Positions 58,079-64,000 of a stretch of DNA of 64,000 bases are shown here, piece by piece. The translations under genes and the position numbers were made by a program. Where the stretch lies: the NCBI GenBank assembly GCA_013146195.2, contig CM028377.1, forward strand, positions 20,176,796 to 20,240,795, written 5' to 3'. The DNA comes from Codonopsis lanceolata (Eukaryota > Streptophyta > Magnoliopsida > Asterales > Campanulaceae). The stretch's first letter is position 1, and every line of letters starts with the position of its first letter. The notes under the pieces were generated by a model that was not told where the DNA came from, did no database searches, and was given only the letters and a program-made list of their open reading frames with translations.

Positions 58079-59129
58079 CTTTGGAAAATGTTAGACACGT
58101 GCCTGATTTGTGTAATAATCTGATCTCGTGTGCATCATTGGAAGATGATGGGTTAGAGGGTAGATGGGGAAGGGGTGAGATGAAAATTCTAAAAGATAAC
58201 TTGGTAATTTTCGAAGCTGGAAAACGGCGAAACCTATATGTGTGTGATGCTGCTCCTATGTCTTTTATTAAGAATCATGTAAATGTTGTTAAGAGTGATA
58301 AAACAAATTTGATGGATAAAAGCCTTGGACATCATAGGTTTAGTTTTCCACCTCCCTCCCTAGAGAAATACTCTATAAAAATTCCCTTGAGTTGATCCAT
58401 GTGGATGCATCGGGTCCTTTGTTGCCCACTCATGGTGGGAATAGGTTCTTTACGTCTATCGTTGATGACTTCTCACGAAAAGTCTGGATAGTTTTATTGA
58501 AAGAGAAAACTGAAGTTTCTGAAAAATTTAGAACTTGGAAGATTTTAATTGAAAATCAAACCGGTATGAAAATTAAAAGGCTTAGGACGGATAGTGGTTG
58601 GAGTTTTGCAACTGTGAGTTTGAGAGATTTTGCACCGAGAGTGGGATTGACCATCAAAAATCTATCCCTTGTAGCCCTCATCAGAATGAGGTTGATGTGC
58701 ATATGATTCAGACTTTGCTAGGACGTGCAAGGGTCATGCTTGCCACGTCAGGTCTTTCCAAATGTTTTTGGGGCAGAGGCAGTTGTGTGTGCCGCCTATG
58801 TCATTAATAGGTCTCCTATCCCGCCTAATGGGAGATGTCCTGAGGCTGTGTTTTCCAGTGAAGAAGTTGCTTTTCAAAATTTTAGAGTTTTCGGTTGTGC
58901 TGCTTATATTCATCGGGAGAACAACACTTTTGAACCGAGACCGGTTAGGTGTGTCTTCTTAGTGTATGCGGAGGGTGAGAAAGGTTATAAATTATGGTTA
59001 AAAGAGAAACCAGGTTTTGAAACAATCATTAGTAGAGATATTATCTTTAATGAGAATGAGTTTCCTTGCTTAAATGAACCTGTTCCCCCTCCCCCGGCTC
59101 CAAATATGGTGGAGCAACCCTTGTTGTGA
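58075..59129 (+). pseudogene. copia-B integrase remnant
   Basis: After LENVRHVPDLCNNLIS (end of protease) the zinc domain is missing: SLGHH jumps to RFSFPPP, a deletion of roughly 40 residues relative to copia-A, including the Cys pair. The core keeps LIHVDASGPLLPTHGG and LRTDSG. The region that should hold the catalytic Glu (PQQNGVAERMNRT in copia-A) reads PHQNEVDVHMIQT. After two frame changes the C-terminal part (INRSPIPPNGRCPEAVF, VFGCAAYIHRENN, SRDIIFNENEFP) ends at 59129. Confidence 0.88.
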
Positions 59130-59386
59130 GTTCTCTTGTTATGATTCATGTGGATTGTTGTTATTGCCTTGAAAATCCTTGACTTACTTGGTGTTTGTTG
59201 TGGTGTCTCTCTTCTTCTTACTTTGTGTTAGAATAAGTTAGATTTGATGCTTACATTGTGTTTGCTTTCTGGTGTTCTTGTTTCCTACTTTGTGTTGGAA
59301 CAAGTTCCGTGTATAGGCTATGATGTACCCCACTTGTGTCCATGAGTTCAATGTGATTGACCCGGTACTTGTTCCAAGGTGAAGAT

Positions 59387-59990
59387 TGTAAGTGTGGCTG
59401 GGCCTATTGTTTAGGCAGCCCACTTTGGTGAAGCCCAAACCCAAAAGCAACCCAGATAACCCCTGTGTTCAGCCCACCCCTTTCCCCTCTCCTTGTTTTG
59501 ATTGCAGCTACTGTTGCTGCGTCTCTGGTTTATTCGAGTTGGCTCCTTTTCGGGTGTTGCTTCCTTTTTTGACCCAGAAAATCCGGCCCCTTCCAAACCT
59601 TGTTCCAATCAACTCGTTGATTGCTCCTGTCTCAGATTCCTCGCGATTGATTGCCTTGCCTTCGCGGTTGATTGCTGTGGCTGTGCATATATATATATTC
59701 CCTCTGTCGGCCCCCTTGGAGATGTAACAGACATCACGGTAATCTCTCTCTTGTGCGCTCTCTTTCTGATTCTTCTTCTCTGCTTCTAAAAGCTGTGAGT
59801 GGTGAGGTAATCTACAAAGGGAAACACTGTGATTTTGAGATCTCTGATTCGAGGGTTCTGTGAGAGGGGTAATTGGGTTTCCTTGGGGTTATTCTGTTGG
59901 AAGGCTTGGGTTTGGTTTCACGGTGAGAACTCCTTGGAAGAATCGTCCCTTTTTTCGGTGGTGAACTCTTGGTTGGATTCTTTTGCTATA
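59387..59990 (+). repeat. Truncated 3' LTR of copia-B
   Basis: Matches the first ~590 bp of the 5' LTR and ends abruptly after TTTTGCTATA. The last ~370 bp of the LTR are missing, so no target duplication can be read. Confidence 0.88.
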
Positions 59991-60131
59991 GTTGTCATAA
60001 TTAAATTGATGGTCATATACAGTTGGAACATTGGAGGACCTAGTTGATCACTAATTGGACCATTACGTCCTCCAATAATACTCGTCAATCGCTGACCATA
60101 AAGTCCACTCACACTAGTTATTTAAATTATA

Positions 60132-60384
60132 TTTCCTCCGTCCCAAAATTATTCTCTTATTTTTTTTTTCGTTGGTTCAAAAAATTTATTTTATTTTTAT
60201 TTTTTTAGGATAACACTTTTATCATTTTACTATTGGTTGTTTCTTCCTACATTAAGTACTATAAACCACTTGCCCATAGGCTTTAAGGAAAAACTATCCA
60301 TCATCTAAATATTAATAATCAAATCAATTTTTTGTTCTTAATTCATATACATTGTCAAACAGGATAATAATTTGGGGACAGATG
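60132..60384. mobile_element. Stowaway MITE
   Basis: 253 bp between TA dinucleotides (60130-60131, 60385-60386). Inverted ends TTTCCTCCGTCCCAAAATTA and CATCTGTCCCCAAATTATTA. AT-rich, no coding; Tc1/mariner-type MITE. Confidence 0.7.
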
Positions 60385-61165
60385 TAGACCTGCCTAAACG
60401 ATTCTTGGTTCACATTTCAAACCGACAAACTGAACCGTGTGAAGATTCGAGTCGTGACTGAACCGGAATCGACGGTGCACCGGTCCGGTTTAGGTTCCTC
60501 CAAATATCGAAACTTTTGAACCAACTGTTCTGAACTGGAGAACCATGAAACCGGCGGTTTGAACGGTCAAAATTAAAAAAAATGGTCATTGTTCGAACGA
60601 CCCAGGTTTGATGAGATCGGACGAACTTGATGAATGGGCGCTGGCAGAATGGTCTTGTGACCAGTTTTTGTTGTTTTTGATATTAAAAAAAAATCCAAGC
60701 TATAAATAGTCTCACTCCCTCTTCAATTTTTTCATACTCCTCATCTCTCTAATTCTCTCAAATCTCTTCATCTCGCAATTCTCAAACTCCTCATCTCTCT
60801 CGTCTCAAGTTCCTACTCTCTAATTTTTTTAGCAAGTTTACTAATTAATTGTTATTAATTACATTTTTAAATTATAATTATATATAATATTTATTAAGTA
60901 TTCTAATTTTAATTAATTTTTTATTATATGTAATATTATTATGTAATATTATTACCTTTTATATTAAAGTAGTTTAATATTTATTAATTACGTTTTACTA
61001 TTGTACTTACTAGTTATTAATTTTTACTATTATTCTTACTAGCTATTAATTTTTTGTTAACTACGTTTTTAGTTACCTATAATACTATTAATTAACTACT
61101 TTTTTACTTATTTTATACTCTCATACTTGCTATACAAAAATATTACATTTTATACTACAAAAAAA
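60385..61165 (+). other. Probable 5' region of a hAT element
   Basis: GAACCGG/CCGGTTT motifs in both orientations (60420-60590), of the kind found in hAT subterminal regions, then a very AT-rich stretch (60840-61130). The exact transposon end is not identified. Confidence 0.4.
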
Positions 61166-62640
61166 TGGCTTCTTCTCGATCCAACATGGACAAGGGAAAG
61201 GGCAAAACTACCCAAGCCAAAGAGAGTGATTCCACAAGATTATCTTCTCGTCCCACCCGATGATAATGTTTGGCAAAATATGGATACGCTAATCACTTTT
61301 GTCAAAAGCGAAGACGAATATGATACAAACAATCCAATGGGTGATGAGTCGATAAATCCGCCAATCTACAATCCAAAACTCATCATCGTACTCAAAAGAG
61401 TATCACTCAAACTGAAGGTGGAACAACAAAAGGTCGAGCTCAATGTGTCACTCGAGGTCGAACAACGGGACAATACGATATATTCACCATGCATTATACA
61501 AAAACTCATATAGAAGGTAAAACATTTTTAGTCACTTGCAACTATTGCAAAACCCAATTTGCCTTCAAAACTGGAAATTGATATGGGACGTATAAGAAGT
61601 ACATCACGAACAAGCATCCTGATAATGTTGGAATGGATCAAGGTCAAACACAACTCCAAGGAGGTGGGTTCATCGAAAGGTATTTCTTCTCCATTTAGAT
61701 TTAATGAAGCTACTTATGAAAGACAAATGATAAATTTTGTTGCTGTTAGAGGTCTACCTTTTAATTTTCAAAATGATAGTTTATGTTCAAATTTCGCACA
61801 ATTAGCTTTTAATCCCACCGCTAAAGAAACTCATAGGAATATGATTTCTCGTGATACAAAAGTTGCAGTACTAGAAGGTAAATGTTTATGAGCTAATATG
61901 TTTTTAGATTTATCGCATAAAGTTTCAATATGTGCCGATGTTTGTAGTGATCATTGACAACAACATAATTATGTAGGAGTTACATGTAAGTGGATTAATA
62001 ATAATGGACATTACAAAAATGATTAATTGTATTCAAAGAATTTGAAACTACACATACCGCTTAATATTTTCGCAAAAATTATGAGTGTTTTACAAGAATA
62101 TGATTTAGAAAAAATATATTTTCAATTGGATTTGATAATAATTCAAATTCAAAGCTAGTTTTGAAAAAAAATTAACGACGCTACCTAACAATTATCCTAT
62201 TCTTAGTATCCGGTTCTTATTATCCTACTTCCTTACTAGTTTTAGAAAATTGTACTAAAATTAGTTATATATTCCAACATTTTAAAGATTGTTCAATTTT
62301 AAGTGAATGTATTACTAGTATAAGAATAAAATGGCTAAAATATTTTGTGAACATTCCAACCATTATTTTTAGTAGCTAAACTATTAGATACTAGACTAGG
62401 ACAAGAAGGTATATAAGTAATTTAGCATATTATTATGAAAATTTATTCCTCGATGACATTGATGTATTTTCAAGTGAGTCTATTCCAAATCTAGCAAATG
62501 TTCTGTATGAAGCTAAAAATGATTTATATACATTTTTTTTAAGGAATATAACACAATTTATGATACTAATACTAATAATTAAAATGTAGGTAGTAGTAGT
62601 AGTCAATCTAGTGATGACTCATTTTCGTGGGTAAATAATT
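61165..62640 (+). pseudogene. hAT (Ac-like) transposase pseudogene
   Basis: Heavily decayed transposase. Starts near MASSRSNMDKGKGKTTQ (61165). A BED zinc-finger remnant CNYCKTQFAFKTG...NKHPDN lies at about 61535-61630. Next is FNEATYERQMINFVAVRGLPF (61700-61760) and NPTAKETHRNMISRDTKVAVLEGK. The core KVSICADVCSDH..HNYVGVTCKWIN (61920-62000) matches the hAT segment around the first catalytic Asp. Later fragments (about 62330-62560) resemble the central region. Stops are frequent and no C-terminal dimerisation domain is clear. Confidence 0.75.
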
Positions 62641-64000
62641 ATCTATACATATATAAATTGAGAAGAGCAAATTTTGGAAAGTTCCTGCTAAAAGTGACTT
62701 TCCAAATTTAAAAACACTTCTAATTTGTATATAAGCTACTTTTTGCATTGGAAATTGAAAATATAAAATGTCATTATTATGGTTGATTAGATAAATGATT
62801 TCAAAATCTCTTCACATTCTTATTTAGTATATTAAGAAAAATATGCATAGTAGAAATATGATAGATAACAAAACCAAGTTTTTTTCTCAATTTCTTTGCA
62901 TCAATATCCAGGCTAGGAAAAATAAAAATGGAATAAAACAACGATTTTGAAACTAAATCATGTACACACACTTTGAAGTAAACCTAATTCACAGACAATC
63001 AATTAATAATAATACCAAATTCTAACAATTTTTTGTCTATTTCATCATAACCAAAGTTATTATTGTAAAAAAATCTATAAATCGAGATAGGACCAATTTT
63101 TTGAGACATCTAGTTACATGTAAAAAAAATAGAAACCCGATAATTTCTGATATTTTACTTACTTATACATGTTTAAAAATTCATATATAAAAAAAGTACT
63201 AATGATGAAATTAATCAACATTCAGATCAAATTTGTTTGTTAGTTGAACTAAATAGAGAATTAAAATTAATAAACTAGTTTTGAAGTTAAACAGAGTTTT
63301 TGAAATATTTTTGGAAACATGAAAATACCAACAAGTTTCCGCTAAGTCGGTGGTCATAGCTTCCGTTGTCAGACTTTCTTTAGGTGGTAATCTTAGGGTT
63401 GGCCATCGTTGCAAAAAATGCGTAAATTTTTTTTTACAATGTGTGATGAAACTAGGGTAAAAGTGTTTTCTTTTAGTTTATATACATCAACTAAAACAAC
63501 GTGGTTTTATGAGTGTTTACCGGATCACGGTCCAAATGTTATTCATAGCACGGTTTAAACCAAATTTTCCGATGTCTATCCATCGATTATTTGAATTTTT
63601 TGTTCATTTTCCTTGACCCATCTCCTACATTTTATTTTCCTTGGTTATATATTATTTTAATTATTTTTTCTTTATGTCTGATTTTTAAATTAAACCATAA
63701 TACTTGAATTATTTTGTAAAAATTACCAATTTTGAAAAGTGTAGTTTTTTATGTTTTATGACAAAACATATTAGTATATCACAAACAATTTGTCATTTGT
63801 CTGATAATATATGCGCTATCAATTTTTTTTAAGGACATGTCACTTCGATATCTATTTAAAAATATGTTTAAAAAGTTATTGTTTAATTTTATTAACATAA
63901 TTTTCTATAATTGGTTTTATATGCATATTTAACTCGTAATTTTTGCATATAATTACTCGGTAATATGATTATCATTAAAATTTTATATTGTTTTACTTAT
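62641..64000. other. AT-rich DNA, unassigned
   Basis: About 1.36 kb without supported genes or element ends. It may hold the remaining 3' part of the hAT element, but no terminal repeat was found. Confidence 0.4.

Larger units (their letters stand above)
55651..59990 (+). mobile_element. copia-B: deleted relative of copia-A
   Basis: 5' LTR 55651-56610, primer site 56612-56623, gag/PR/integrase remnants 56981-59129, polypurine tract AAGGTGAAGA (about 59377-59386), then a truncated 3' LTR 59387-59990. Coding is related to copia-A throughout gag-PR-INT, but RT and RNase H are absent: only about 260 bp lies between the integrase end and the 3' LTR. Confidence 0.9.

Overview
This is plant nuclear DNA, most likely from a eudicot. 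The evidence is an AT-rich background, plant LTR-retrotransposon families (Ty1/copia elements primed by initiator-Met tRNA, an Athila-like Ty3/gypsy family primed by tRNA-Asp), many plant MITE/DNA-transposon types, and two plant host-gene relics (a DUF247/UPF0481 gene and BRIZ-type exons). The species cannot be told from the sequence. Two runs of 100 N (13508-13607, 49292-49391) look like assembly gaps. I see no intact protein-coding gene; nearly everything is transposon or transposon-broken.

Layout. 1-3917: the 5' half of an antisense Athila-like element (protease, gag, tRNA-Asp primer site, LTR). 4085-5403: a MULE-like element with ~165-bp TIRs, set in a duplicated host sequence whose second copy preserves the empty site. 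5830-6640: a 36-bp minisatellite. 7318-8262 and 8550-9589: PIF/Harbinger-like and hAT-like non-autonomous elements. 9750-10213: three T-rich ~150-bp repeats. 10214-13507: LTR and gag of a copia element (copia-1), meeting at a gap an antisense, decayed copia-2 (13608-17773) whose GC-rich leader holds a cluster of ACGT-core motifs. 17778-20180: an antisense gypsy gag/protease relic split by a DNA element. 20524-22482: a hAT MITE with a perfect 8-bp TSD, a long-TIR mariner-like element containing a tRNA-like (SINE) segment, and a Stowaway-like element.

23447-39023 is a DUF247 gene split by a 13.7-kb antisense copia element (copia-A, TSD TTCCC). Copia-A is itself split in its integrase by a 6.8-kb CACTA transposon (TSD TCC) that carries two exons of a BRIZ (BRAP2 RING ZnF-UBP) gene. 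The order of events can therefore be read: host gene, then copia-A, then CACTA. The gene also has a nonsense codon near its C-terminus.

39046-43144: copia-3, antisense, beginning 22 bp after the DUF247 stop, its gag interrupted by a second Athila-like element (43145 to the gap at 49292). 49392-51821: mostly unassigned. 51822-54472: a complete short non-autonomous gypsy element (TSD CATTT). 55651-59990: copia-B, a relative of copia-A lacking RT and RNase H. 60132-62640: a Stowaway element beside a decayed hAT transposase. The rest to 64000 is AT-rich and unassigned.

A cross-cutting signal is the palindrome CCTTGCGGCCGCAAGG and close variants, present in one to three copies per LTR, upstream of the LTR TATA box, in two gypsy families that use different primer tRNAs.
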